A stretch of DNA of 64,000 bases from the NCBI RefSeq assembly GCF_900108485.1, contig NZ_FNXF01000008.1:10415-74414 (forward strand), in the 5' to 3' direction. Positions within the stretch are counted from its first letter, which is position 1. Each line of letters opens with the position of its first letter. The notes beneath the pieces were generated by a model. The model worked only from the letters and a program-made list of their open reading frames with translations. It was not told where the DNA came from and did not search any database. Made by a program: the position numbers and the translations under genes. This DNA is from Rheinheimera pacifica. Its GTDB lineage: Bacteria > Pseudomonadota > Gammaproteobacteria > Enterobacterales > Alteromonadaceae. Below are positions 46,645 through 55,179 of this stretch, in pieces.

Positions 46645-48669
46645 TTATGCTTCTGGCGCTATGTTTTTGGCTGGAGTATAAGCCAGCAGACGCAGGGCGT
46701 TAAATACCACAATCAGTGTTGAACCTTCATGTACAGCCACCGCAGCACCGATGCCCAGCCCCATTATGGTTGCTGGCACCAGTAATGCTACGACACCAAG
46801 GCTGACAAATACATTCTGCAGAATAATGCGGCGGGTACGACGGCTTAAATCTACCGCAAAAGGCAGATTGTGCAGGTCGTCTGCCATCAGGGCAACATCT
46901 GCGGTTTCCAGTGCAACATCAGAGCCGGCGGCGCCCATGGCAATGCCGACACTGGCATTCGCCATGGCCGGTGCATCATTAACACCATCACCCACCATCG
47001 CAACCTGGGTTGTTTCGCGTAATTTACGGATAGCAGTGACTTTATCCTGTGGCATTAAATCGCCCCAGGCTTCATCCAGGCCAACTTCTTTTGCCACAGC
47101 TTCTGCAACCTGCTGGTTATCACCGGAGATCATAATCATTCTTGAGATACCCAGCTGCCGTAAGGTCGCTAACGCAGCTTTAGCGGCAGGGCGGGGGGTA
47201 TCCATCAGGCCAATAGCGCCTAAATCGCGCTCTCCGTGGCGTATTGCCATAACAGTACGGCCACTGTTGCGCAAATCATTGATGGCTTCTGTTGTCTGCG
47301 GGTTTAGTGGCGCGATAGCTTGACCGGTTTCTTCATTACCAAACATCTTGGCTTTGCCAATCCAGACCGTTTTTCCATCCAGTTGTGCACTTACTCCCAA
47401 ACCGGCATAGCTTTGCAGGTTTTCTGCCTGGGCTGGTTCTTTACCGGCCAGCCGTTTGCGGCCATCACGGGTGATTGCTGCGGCCAGCGGGTGGTCACTC
47501 AGTGCTTCTACTGCAACGGCTACACGCAGCAGTTCTTCTTCTGATACACCTTGTGCCACAACAATATCGGTAATATGCGGGCGGCCTTCAGTCAGCGTGC
47601 CGGTTTTATCAAACGCCATGGCGGTTAGTGCGCCCAGCTCTTCCAATGGTGCGCCGCCTTTAATTAATACGCCGCCACGGGCAGCTCTGGCAATACCGGA
47701 TAATACGGCACTGGGGGTGGCAATGGCCAGTGCACAGGGGCTGGCGGCAACCAGTACCGCCATGGCACGGTAAAAACTATCGCGGAAAGGCTCGTCAATA
47801 ACGACCCAGGCAAACAGCAATATCACGACCAGTCCCAGTACGGCGGGCACAAAAATACGCTCGAATTTATCGGTAAAGCGTTGAGTAGGGGACTTGCGTA
47901 TCTCTGCTTCGCTCACCATCTTGACCGCACGGGCCAGAGCGGAATCGCTGGAGCGGCTGGTCACTTCTATCTCAATGGCTCCGCCACCATTTATGGTTCC
48001 GGCGAACACTTTGCTGGCAGCTTCTATAGAATCCGGGCGCTTGCGGGCAAACTCCGGATCATCAACCGGGTGTTTATCAACCGGAATACTTTCCCCGGTA
48101 ACCGGCGCCTGGTTAATGCTGCTGGTGCCTTTAATCAGAAAACCGTCTGCAGGCAGGCGTTCGTTGGGGCGAACGACCACAATATCGCCCACTTCCAATG
48201 TTTCTACCGGAATTTCCAGCAGTTGCTCATTACGGCGAACCATCGCTGTTTTAGGGGCCAGCTCCGCCAGTGCTTCGATAGCCCGTTTAGCTCTGCCCAT
48301 GGCGTAGTGTTCCAGCGCATGTCCCAGACTAAACAAGAACAATAACAAGGCACCTTCAGCCCAGGCACCCAAAGCAGCCGCACCAGCCGCCGCAACCAGC
48401 ATCAAGGTGTCAATTTCAAAACGTTTATGGCGAAGGTTTTCAATGGCTTCACGCAGGGTAAAAAAGCCACCGAAAAAATAGGCGCTAAGGTAACAGATAA
48501 AAGGTAGCCAGGCAGGCGTACTTGCTGACACTTTACCGATAATAAAACCAGCCGCCAGCATAAAACCACTGGCAAGTGCGAACAAAAGCTCTGTATTGGC
48601 GCCTAAAAAACCGGCATGTGAATGGGGTTCTGTCTCAGAATGAGAGTGATCTTTATGTTTATCGCTCAT
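46645..48669 (-). CDS. P1B-4 type heavy-metal translocating ATPase
   Basis: 674 residues. A short His-rich tail (HKDHSHSETEPHSHAG) replaces a metal-binding domain. Signatures in order are TGES (actuator), SPCALAIATPS in the metal-site helix, DKTGT (phosphorylated Asp near 353), GDGVND, and HEGST in the last helix region. SPC with HEGST defines subgroup P1B-4, which exports cobalt, zinc, cadmium or iron. AAGGAG precedes the ATG. The upstream operator at 48695-48715 is almost identical to that of the rcnR-like/czc operon, so the same metal sensor probably controls it. Confidence 0.93.
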   Translation of the reverse strand: MSDKHKDHSHSETEPHSHAGFLGANTELLFALASGFMLAAGFIIGKVSASTPAWLPFICYLSAYFFGGFFTLREAIENLRHKRFEIDTLMLVAAAGAAALGAWAEGALLLFLFSLGHALEHYAMGRAKRAIEALAELAPKTAMVRRNEQLLEIPVETLEVGDIVVVRPNERLPADGFLIKGTSSINQAPVTGESIPVDKHPVDDPEFARKRPDSIEAASKVFAGTINGGGAIEIEVTSRSSDSALARAVKMVSEAEIRKSPTQRFTDKFERIFVPAVLGLVVILLFAWVVIDEPFRDSFYRAMAVLVAASPCALAIATPSAVLSGIARAARGGVLIKGGAPLEELGALTAMAFDKTGTLTEGRPHITDIVVAQGVSEEELLRVAVAVEALSDHPLAAAITRDGRKRLAGKEPAQAENLQSYAGLGVSAQLDGKTVWIGKAKMFGNEETGQAIAPLNPQTTEAINDLRNSGRTVMAIRHGERDLGAIGLMDTPRPAAKAALATLRQLGISRMIMISGDNQQVAEAVAKEVGLDEAWGDLMPQDKVTAIRKLRETTQVAMVGDGVNDAPAMANASVGIAMGAAGSDVALETADVALMADDLHNLPFAVDLSRRTRRIILQNVFVSLGVVALLVPATIMGLGIGAAVAVHEGSTLIVVFNALRLLAYTPAKNIAPEA

Positions 48670-48694
48670 ATCGGCTCCTTATATCTCACCTTTA

Positions 48695-48715
48695 TACTAT
48701 ACCCCAGTATAGTAG
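48695..48715 (-). promoter_or_regulatory. CsoR/RcnR-type operator in the P1B-ATPase promoter
   Basis: Plus-strand TATACTATA-CCCC-AGTATAGT, an inverted repeat around a C4/G4 tract. It overlaps TATA-rich -10 candidates about 30-45 bases before the ATPase start. The arms are identical to the site at 55146-55166, with only the four-base tract reversed in orientation. Confidence 0.75.
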
Positions 48716-48751
48716 TTGCTGTTTTGAGCAGGATCAATTGCTGAGCAGATT

Positions 48752-50452
48752 TTATTTATACGCTGATAGATCATTCTGGCACTGGCTAAACAATTCAAGT
48801 TGTGTTTCTCGCATCGTGGTTTGTACGTTAAATATTGCCAGCAGGGTATGAAAAAGGTTGTCGTGGCTGGCTTTCTGTTCTGTCTGCTGCTGTATACATG
48901 AGGTGTTTACCTTTTGACCTGTGATGTAGTTTTCGGACATCCACCATAGCAGTGGTATATGTGTCTGAGCTGTGGGAGCCATCCAGTACGGTAGCCCATG
49001 CAGGTAAATGCCATTTTCGCCCAGAGATTCCCCATGATCTGAAACATATAGCATGGCGGTTTGATAGTCCTTGGCCGCTGACAACTGCTTGATAACGGTA
49101 GCCAGCAACTGGTCGGTTGCAATAATGCTGTTATCATACGCATTGATCACATCTTGCTGTGAACACAACGGTAGTTGCTTGTTTTGACATTCCGGCACAA
49201 AAGCTTTGTCGGTTATTGCACTGCGCCGGTAATACTCCGGGCCATGACTGCCCAGTTGATGAAGCACGATCAGGCGGTCTTTTGTGGCGGTATTAGCCTT
49301 GCTAAGGTAAACCGGTAGCCGCTCGGTGAGTACACTGTCCAGACACTGGCCTTTGTCACAGCTGGAGTGATTTTGTTGCTCAAATAAAAACTCTGACGGT
49401 ACACGGTTGCACACGCCTTTGCAGCCTGAGTTATTATCAAGCCAAGACACTTCAACACCGGCGTGTTGCAGTATATCCAGAACATTACTGCTGTTTTTGG
49501 CAGTGCTTTCTATATAGTCGGTACGCGACAGAGCCGAAAACATACAAGGTAAAGAGTGAGCCGTAGCCGTACCGCATGATGACGCTTGTTTAAAGCTATA
49601 TACAGGCAGTGCACTGAGCAGCGGGGTGGTATTTCTGACATAACCATTTAGCCCAAAGTGATCGGCCCTGGCTGTTTCTCCGACCACCAAAACAATCAGC
49701 TTGGGTTTTGTCGAGGACGTTGCCGCAGGTAGCTGTTTGGCATCGAGACCAAGCTGATTAAAACTGACCGGAAATGCCGTTTTACGGATGTTATTGGCCA
49801 ACGATACTGTGGCTGACAGGGTGCTGACGGGCAGTGCCAGATAACGTACTTCGCGGAAGTTGCGAAAAAAAGGCGCTAACTGTGAGTAATTGATTGTAAC
49901 AATACTGAGCAGCGTTAGTATAATCAGCAGTATTGCCGCCAGCCAGTGCAGTAAAAAGCGTTTGCTGCGCACCATTTTGGTTCGGATAACGGTAACCGCC
50001 AGCAATGGAAACAGCATCAGCTTGGTCAATTGCCACAACATCCCGCCAGACAACAACCCTTGTGCTTCAGCCGGATCGGTTTCCAGTGCATTTTGCAGCA
50101 TACTTTTATCAATGACGACACCGTAACTGGTATTAAAATACAGTGCGGTTGAGCCCAGCAGAAAGAGCAATAAAAATACCGGCTTTTGTACAGGCCGGAA
50201 GCTGAACAAGGTGAGTAACAGAAAATTCAGTAAAAATAATAATGATACAAGGCTGAGTTGTAATGAATACTGGCCTGCTGCCCTGGCTTGTATGGCATCG
50301 AAAAAGGGCGTGTTCAGTAGTAGGGTCATTGCCAAAGCGCCGACAAAAGCAAACCAGAGCGGATGCCATAGTGGCGAGCTATGGTTAAATGCTATGGTTT
50401 GCCGGGGCAGGGGTACTGTTTGCAAATGTGCGGTGGGCGTTAGGTCTGACAT
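48752..50452 (-). CDS. eptA: Phosphoethanolamine-lipid A transferase (EptA/MCR family)
   Basis: 566 residues. Five N-terminal transmembrane helices are followed by a periplasmic sulfatase-fold domain. The metal and nucleophile motifs are VVGETARADHFGLNGY and SCGTATAHSLPCMF (nucleophile Thr in GTATAHS), then VSDHGESLGENGIYLHGLPY. Several cysteines suit disulphide bonds. The enzyme transfers phosphoethanolamine from phosphatidylethanolamine to lipid A, lowering negative charge and raising polymyxin resistance, and releases diacylglycerol. A PmrA-type box lies about 50 bases upstream, and dgkA and a PmrAB-like system lie close by. Confidence 0.92.
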   Translation of the reverse strand: MSDLTPTAHLQTVPLPRQTIAFNHSSPLWHPLWFAFVGALAMTLLLNTPFFDAIQARAAGQYSLQLSLVSLLFLLNFLLLTLFSFRPVQKPVFLLLFLLGSTALYFNTSYGVVIDKSMLQNALETDPAEAQGLLSGGMLWQLTKLMLFPLLAVTVIRTKMVRSKRFLLHWLAAILLIILTLLSIVTINYSQLAPFFRNFREVRYLALPVSTLSATVSLANNIRKTAFPVSFNQLGLDAKQLPAATSSTKPKLIVLVVGETARADHFGLNGYVRNTTPLLSALPVYSFKQASSCGTATAHSLPCMFSALSRTDYIESTAKNSSNVLDILQHAGVEVSWLDNNSGCKGVCNRVPSEFLFEQQNHSSCDKGQCLDSVLTERLPVYLSKANTATKDRLIVLHQLGSHGPEYYRRSAITDKAFVPECQNKQLPLCSQQDVINAYDNSIIATDQLLATVIKQLSAAKDYQTAMLYVSDHGESLGENGIYLHGLPYWMAPTAQTHIPLLWWMSENYITGQKVNTSCIQQQTEQKASHDNLFHTLLAIFNVQTTMRETQLELFSQCQNDLSAYK

Positions 50453-50499
50453 AAGCTTTCCATAATCTACTGATATGCAACGCAGCTTATGGGGCGGTG

Positions 50500-50516
50500 C
50501 TTAAGAAATGCTTAAA
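50500..50516 (-). promoter_or_regulatory. PmrA-type box upstream of eptA
   Basis: CTTAAG (50500-50505), five bases, CTTAAA (50511-50516); read towards eptA it is TTTAAG-N5-CTTAAG. This fits the known PmrA direct-repeat consensus with one end mismatch. It lies 48 bases before the eptA ATG. Confidence 0.7.
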
Positions 50517-50558
50517 TTCCTGTGGATCCTTAACAAACTATTGCTGCTACCTATAGCA

Positions 50559-50579
50559 GAAAGCCCTTTAAGGGCTTTC
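50559..50579 (-). terminator. Strong hairpin at the 3' end of the LTA-synthase-like gene
   Basis: GAAAGCCCTT and AAGGGCTTTC form a near-perfect 10-bp stem that includes the stop codon. No T-run follows on the minus strand, so termination may be weak, or the hairpin may protect the mRNA end. Confidence 0.4.
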
Positions 50580-52556
50580 ACAAGGGATATCATCGTTGTA
50601 TTTACGTTCACGATACAGGTAAGAAGGAAGTTGTACCTGTGCTAAAGCCTGCTGTTGTTGCAAGGGGCTTACCGCTTCTTCAGAGAGCGTTAATTGCTGG
50701 TGTTCACGATTATAGTTGGCACTAACCGCCTTACCATCGGGTTTCAGAATAGTAAGTTTATCCTCTGTCATCAGGGCAAACAGATTGTCAAACTGTATCA
50801 GAGCCCGCCCAGAACTGGTACTGTCCAGCAACAGATCACGTCCCGTCATCGGGTGACAGGACGATATCCCAGCCATGCTAAGCAGAGTGGGAGCCAGATC
50901 AATCTGACTACTTAAGGTTGTGAGTATTTCAGGCTGAGTGTCTGCGCCCAGAATTAGTCCTGGAATGCGAAACTTTTCCACCGGGATCAGGTTACTGCCA
51001 TATACCCTGTTATCATGATCTGCTACTACCAGAAACAGCGTATCCTGCCAATAAGGGCTTTTCATTGCTTGCTCAAAAAAGCGGCCCATTGACCAGTCTG
51101 CATATTTCACTGCATTGTAAGCCGTATTTTTAGGCTCTTGGTATAGTGAAATCCGGCCGTCCGGGAATTCGAAAGGTTCATGATTGCTAGAGGAAAATAT
51201 CAGGCTGAAAAACGGTTGCTGCTGTTGATGCAGGGCCAATAACTGCTGATGTGCAGTTCTGAACAAGTCTTCATCGCTGGCTCCCCAACTACCTACCAGC
51301 ACCGGATTACTGATTTTAGGTAAATCCACAATCTCCTGAAAACCATTGCCGGTAAAAAAGCTACGCATATTATCAAAGTGTGCTTCGCCACCATAAATAA
51401 ACTGAGTGTGGTAGCCCTGTTTTTTTAAGATGGATGCCAGAGTGGTAAAACCTTGCTGACTGTTTGACAGCTTTACCGTGCTTTGGGCCGGTGTCGGCAT
51501 AAAGCCGGCAACAACCGCTTCAATACCGCGTACTGAGCGAGTACCGGTAGCATACAGATTGTCAAACCAGATGCCTTGCTGTTTCAGCTGTTCCAGCTCT
51601 GGAGTGACCGGTGCGCCGCCAAGTGATTCAACAAAGGTGGCGCCCTGGCTTTCCATCAACACTATTACTATGTTCAGCGGTTTATTACGCTGTTTTACGG
51701 CTTGTTGCCAGTGTAAGGTTGGGTATTCTGCATTATTAAAATCATATTGCTGCAGCCAGGGCCAGTTAAGGCTTAAATTCAGCATTTGTGTCTCTGGCAG
51801 TTTACCGTATATTTCGCTGGAACGGGCTTCATGTTTGAGGTTATACAAGGCAAATAAAACCGAATAGCCCGAGTTGATGACGAGAGAATTCACCATAGCA
51901 TCAGAGGTAATTGCAAACAGCGCCGGGTTAGCAGGGCGGTGTGCTGTAGTGGAACGGATGCCGGCAAATACCATAAAAACCACCAGGGGCCACAGTAGTA
52001 AATGCTGGCGCAGTGGCCATACTTGCAATGTGTGCTTCGGTAGCCTTAGCGCCCGGTGCAGCAGTAGAGCGGCTGCGACAGTTAACACGGTTCCTGCCAC
52101 CAGTGGCAATCGGAAGCCATGCCATAAGGTAGAGAAAACTTCTTTCGGGTATTTCAGATACTCAATGTACAAGCGGTTTGGCCGTATATCGTATTGCTGA
52201 ATAAAGGCAGGGGTGGATAGTTCGATAAATGCAATAAGGATTAAACCCGTCAGGCACCACCAATAGCTAAAACGAAACCAGCTGTGCTGTAATCCGGGAC
52301 GCGCCCAGCACAGCGATAACAGAACGGGTATTGCAGACCAGATACAAAGTAGAATCAGGTCGGCCCGAATCCCCTGCAGGAATATCATGCCCAATTGGTC
52401 TGTAGGTGCTACCCTGTCATATAGCCATAGCACCAGACCAAGCCGGGCCGCACTTAATAGTACCAACCCGATAAGAATCATACGTAGTAAGTAGGTGTAG
52501 GGACCGCATGTTATTTGTCGTAATACCGGGAATTTTACTGCAGAAACTTTAGTCAT
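50568..52556 (-). CDS. LTA synthase/OpgB-like sulfatase-fold membrane transferase
   Basis: 662 residues from the ATG at 52556; an in-frame TTG at 52592 would add 12. Four to five N-terminal helices precede an alkaline-phosphatase-superfamily periplasmic domain with VLMESQGATFVESLGG, nucleophile Thr in ATGTRSVRG, FIYGGEAHFDNM and VADHDNRVYG. Gram-negative relatives transfer phosphoglycerol or phosphoethanolamine to glycans or lipids. The acceptor is unknown. It lies beside eptA and divergent from dgkA, sharing the PmrA-type box at 52608-52624, so it is probably part of the same envelope response. Lipid-donor transferases of this fold release diacylglycerol, which DgkA can recycle. Confidence 0.87.
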   Translation of the reverse strand: MTKVSAVKFPVLRQITCGPYTYLLRMILIGLVLLSAARLGLVLWLYDRVAPTDQLGMIFLQGIRADLILLCIWSAIPVLLSLCWARPGLQHSWFRFSYWWCLTGLILIAFIELSTPAFIQQYDIRPNRLYIEYLKYPKEVFSTLWHGFRLPLVAGTVLTVAAALLLHRALRLPKHTLQVWPLRQHLLLWPLVVFMVFAGIRSTTAHRPANPALFAITSDAMVNSLVINSGYSVLFALYNLKHEARSSEIYGKLPETQMLNLSLNWPWLQQYDFNNAEYPTLHWQQAVKQRNKPLNIVIVLMESQGATFVESLGGAPVTPELEQLKQQGIWFDNLYATGTRSVRGIEAVVAGFMPTPAQSTVKLSNSQQGFTTLASILKKQGYHTQFIYGGEAHFDNMRSFFTGNGFQEIVDLPKISNPVLVGSWGASDEDLFRTAHQQLLALHQQQQPFFSLIFSSSNHEPFEFPDGRISLYQEPKNTAYNAVKYADWSMGRFFEQAMKSPYWQDTLFLVVADHDNRVYGSNLIPVEKFRIPGLILGADTQPEILTTLSSQIDLAPTLLSMAGISSCHPMTGRDLLLDSTSSGRALIQFDNLFALMTEDKLTILKPDGKAVSANYNREHQQLTLSEEAVSPLQQQQALAQVQLPSYLYRERKYNDDIPCESP

Positions 52557-52607
52557 AGAGGCTCGCCGTACTGCCAGATAGAGTGGCTGCAAGGCTAACG
52601 AACAATG

Positions 52608-52640
52608 CTTAAGACTTTCTTAAGACTGTGCTTTTATACT
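52608..52640 (+). promoter_or_regulatory. PmrA box and -10 of the dgkA-pmrAB promoter
   Basis: CTTAAG (52608-52613), five bases ACTTT, CTTAAG (52619-52624): a perfect match to the PmrA box CTTAAG-N5-CTTAAG. TATACT (52635-52640) follows ten bases later as the -10, giving a start near 52647 and a short leader to the dgkA ATG. Because each half site is palindromic the box may also serve the divergent LTA-synthase-like gene. Confidence 0.8.
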
Positions 52641-52665
52641 GTTATCTCCAATCATAGGGGGGTAT

Positions 52666-53022
52666 ATGAAATCAGAGGCTAAAGGGGTTAAACGGATCAT
52701 GCTGGCCGGAGTCAATTCGTGGCAAGGGCTGGCCAGTAGCTGGAGATCAGAAGCGGCAATACGGCAGGAAATTATCTTATTACTGGTATTGCTACCTGTA
52801 GCCTTGTGGGTTGATGTATCTGCGGCCGAGCGTGCGCTATTGTTATTGAGTGCATTACTGATTCTGATCGTGGAGCTATTAAATACCGGCATTGAAGTGG
52901 TGGTGGATCGCATTGGCAGTGAATATCACGAGCTAAGCGGTAAAGCGAAAGATATTGGGTCGGCAGCTGTATTAATAACGCTCGTTGCCAGTGCCGCCGT
53001 CTGGTTATGTATTTTACTCTAA
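52666..53022 (+). CDS. dgkA: Diacylglycerol kinase
   Basis: 118 residues with an amphipathic N-terminus and three transmembrane helices, the classic DgkA size. The catalytic/metal region ELLNTGIEVVVDRIGSEYH (residues about 66-84) is intact. It phosphorylates diacylglycerol to phosphatidic acid in the inner membrane. Diacylglycerol is the by-product of phosphoethanolamine transfer by EptA, which explains the linkage to eptA and the shared PmrA-type boxes. First gene of the dgkA-pmrA-pmrB run; the response regulator starts 20 bases after its stop. Confidence 0.95.
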   Translation: MKSEAKGVKRIMLAGVNSWQGLASSWRSEAAIRQEIILLLVLLPVALWVDVSAAERALLLLSALLILIVELLNTGIEVVVDRIGSEYHELSGKAKDIGSAAVLITLVASAAVWLCILL

Positions 53023-53042
53023 GCTAGCTGGAAAAAGCCTTT

Positions 53043-53711
53043 ATGAGATTGTTACTGGTTGAAGATGATAGCCTGCTTGCGCAGGGGTTAATTACTGCAT
53101 TATCACGTATGCATTACCGGACAGAACACTGTATTACCGGTTCGCAAGCCATAGTGGCAGCAACCAGTAGCGGGTTTGATGTGATTATTCTGGATCTGGG
53201 GTTGCCAGACGGGTTGGCATTACATGTAATTAAAACCTTACGGGCTAAAAAGGTTACAACACCTATTCTGGTGCTGACGGCATGGGATCATCTTGAAACC
53301 AAGGTTGAGGCATTAAATGCCGGCGCTGATGATTATGTGCTGAAACCCTGCGATAGCAGAGAAATTGAAGCCCGTTTAAGAGTATTACTGCGGCGTTATC
53401 AGCAACGACAGCAGGACATCCTGACTTGTCAGGAAGTAGAAATGAATATGCAGCAGCATCTTTGCCGCTATCAGGGGCGGGATATAGTACTGACTTCACG
53501 TGAGTTTTTGATCCTGAAAGAGTTTATGTTACATCCGGATAAAATTCTGAGTAGACAGTATCTGGATGAACTCAGTTCGGGCTGGACAGGCGAAACAGAA
53601 AGTAACTCCATAGAGGTGCATATTCATAATATCCGTAAAAAAACTACAGCATCGCTGATAAAAACGGTCAGAGGAGTCGGTTATATGCTGGTGAGTCATC
53701 GTGAAAATTAA
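53043..53711 (+). CDS. pmrA: OmpR-family response regulator, PmrA-like
   Basis: 222 residues. The receiver domain has the acidic pair in LLVEDDS, phospho-acceptor Asp51 (VIILDLGLPDG), Thr in VLTAW and Lys in YVLKPCDS. The C-terminal winged helix shows LTSREFLILKEFMLHP and SNSIEVHIHNIRKK, with the terminal TVRGVGYML. The name rests on neighbours and on CTTAAG boxes in front of eptA and its own operon; the protein alone would only be an OmpR-type regulator. The end overlaps the kinase start by 11 bases. Confidence 0.9.
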   Translation: MRLLLVEDDSLLAQGLITALSRMHYRTEHCITGSQAIVAATSSGFDVIILDLGLPDGLALHVIKTLRAKKVTTPILVLTAWDHLETKVEALNAGADDYVLKPCDSREIEARLRVLLRRYQQRQQDILTCQEVEMNMQQHLCRYQGRDIVLTSREFLILKEFMLHPDKILSRQYLDELSSGWTGETESNSIEVHIHNIRKKTTASLIKTVRGVGYMLVSHREN

Positions 53712-55095
53712 CAGTATTCGCCGGATGCTGTTGCTCAGTGTTAATGCGGTTATCCTGTTAATGTTACTGATTACCAGCCTGAACACATGGTTTAATGTTC
53801 ATCATGAAATTGACGAGTTATTTGATGCTCAGTTGGCACAGTATGCACGGTTAGTTCGTCATTTACTGGTAGAGCCCAATACTCCCCTGACTGCAGATAG
53901 TGATCACGCCATTGAAATGCCATTTTTGCTGGACGATGGCATAGAGCGTACTTCTGCAGAAGAACGGTATTCCGAGGGGCATAAGTACGAAAGCAAAATT
54001 GCAGTTCAGGTCTGGCATGAAAATGGTCAACTGTTAATCCGTTCCGGTAATGTCGGCAAAACGCCATTGTTGCCCAAACAGTCAGGTTTTCACGAGATCC
54101 GGCATAATCAATACCTGTGGATTGGCTTTAGCTTATATGTGCCTGATGAAAAAGCCTGGATCTTTACTGCGCAACGGGAAGATGTTCGGGACGAGTTAAG
54201 CTGGCATTTAACACTGAATCAGTTGTTACCGCTGGGGATAGCGATATTGCCAATAATATTACTGGTTTGGCTTGCTGTGGAATGGGGCACGAAGCCGGTG
54301 CGGGAATTATCGAAAAAGCTGGCAGAAACCAACCCTACTGAATTACAACCTATTGAGATGCCGTTGCCGCGAGAGTTAAAGCCATTCAAGGACGCTGTGA
54401 ATAAACTAATGGCTGAGTTAAAAGCTTATCTTAAAAAAGAAAAAATGTTTATTGCGGATGTATCTCATGAATTAAGAACCCCGCTTAGTGTTTTACAAGT
54501 GCATACCGATAATCTGGAAAAAGCGACCGATAGCCAAGAGCAACGTACAGCGATACAAGCCATTGGAAAAAGTACACGCCGTCTGGCACACCTGGTTAAG
54601 CAGTTAATGGAAACAGAAAAACTGGAGCATAATATTGTACTGCAATATCAGGAAATTCAGCTTCTTAGGCTAACAGAAGATGCTTTGGCGTCGGTTGATT
54701 TGCCGCTAATTGATCGCGTAATTTGGGTGGTCGATATACCAAAGCAGCTACAGGTTCGTGTCGATCCTGCATTATTTCATGCTGCATTGCGTAATTTACT
54801 GGACAATGCGGCTAAGTATGCACCTGCTCAAAGTGAGGTCAGTATCAAGGCGCGTATAGAACAGCACGCTGTAGTGATAAGTGTGAGTAATGCAATTAAT
54901 GGTGATATTACGCTTGAGCTAGCCCGATTGGGAGAGCGCTTTTTCCGGAGTTATGGTCATCAGGATGTTGCAGGAGCTGGCCTTGGATTATCGATTACCC
55001 GCAAAATTGTTAACTTACACGGCGGAAAGTTAGTTTTTTCACAAGACATAACCGGGCGTTTTGTAACAGAGCTCTTTTTGCCACAAACAACATAA
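53701..55095 (+). CDS. pmrB: Sensor histidine kinase, PmrB-like
   Basis: 464 residues. TM1 is at about 9-31, then a periplasmic sensor of about 150 residues, TM2 near 178-200 (LLPLGIAILPIILLVWLAV), a HAMP-like linker, the H box FIADVSHELRTPLS (His near 256), the N box LRNLLDNAAKYAP and the G2 box GAGLGLSITRKI. It should phosphorylate the preceding regulator. The periplasmic loop is rich in Glu, Asp and His, but I found no ExxE iron motif. The stimulus, such as low pH, metal or cationic peptides, is inferred from context only. Confidence 0.9.
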   Translation: MKINSIRRMLLLSVNAVILLMLLITSLNTWFNVHHEIDELFDAQLAQYARLVRHLLVEPNTPLTADSDHAIEMPFLLDDGIERTSAEERYSEGHKYESKIAVQVWHENGQLLIRSGNVGKTPLLPKQSGFHEIRHNQYLWIGFSLYVPDEKAWIFTAQREDVRDELSWHLTLNQLLPLGIAILPIILLVWLAVEWGTKPVRELSKKLAETNPTELQPIEMPLPRELKPFKDAVNKLMAELKAYLKKEKMFIADVSHELRTPLSVLQVHTDNLEKATDSQEQRTAIQAIGKSTRRLAHLVKQLMETEKLEHNIVLQYQEIQLLRLTEDALASVDLPLIDRVIWVVDIPKQLQVRVDPALFHAALRNLLDNAAKYAPAQSEVSIKARIEQHAVVISVSNAINGDITLELARLGERFFRSYGHQDVAGAGLGLSITRKIVNLHGGKLVFSQDITGRFVTELFLPQTT

Positions 55096-55124
55096 AATAA
55101 GAGACAGCTTTTATAGCTACAGAC

Positions 55125-55166
55125 TTGAGAAAGATTAAAACTGACTATACTATAGGGGAGTATAGT
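55125..55166 (+). promoter_or_regulatory. Promoter and CsoR/RcnR-type operator of the czc operon
   Basis: TTGAGA (55125-55130) with TACTAT (55148-55153) at 17 bases forms a weak promoter. The inverted repeat TATACTATA-GGGG-AGTATAGT (55146-55166) covers the -10. A TACT-G-tract-AGTA arrangement is the known recognition form for RcnR/CsoR repressors. The regulator ATG follows at 55180. Confidence 0.75.
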
Positions 55167-55179
55167 TACGGAGTACGGT

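Noticed and set aside
53850-54120. ExxE iron-binding motif in the PmrB-like sensor
   Set aside because: The periplasmic loop is acidic but the residues do not fall in ExxE spacing, so an iron-sensing claim is not supported.
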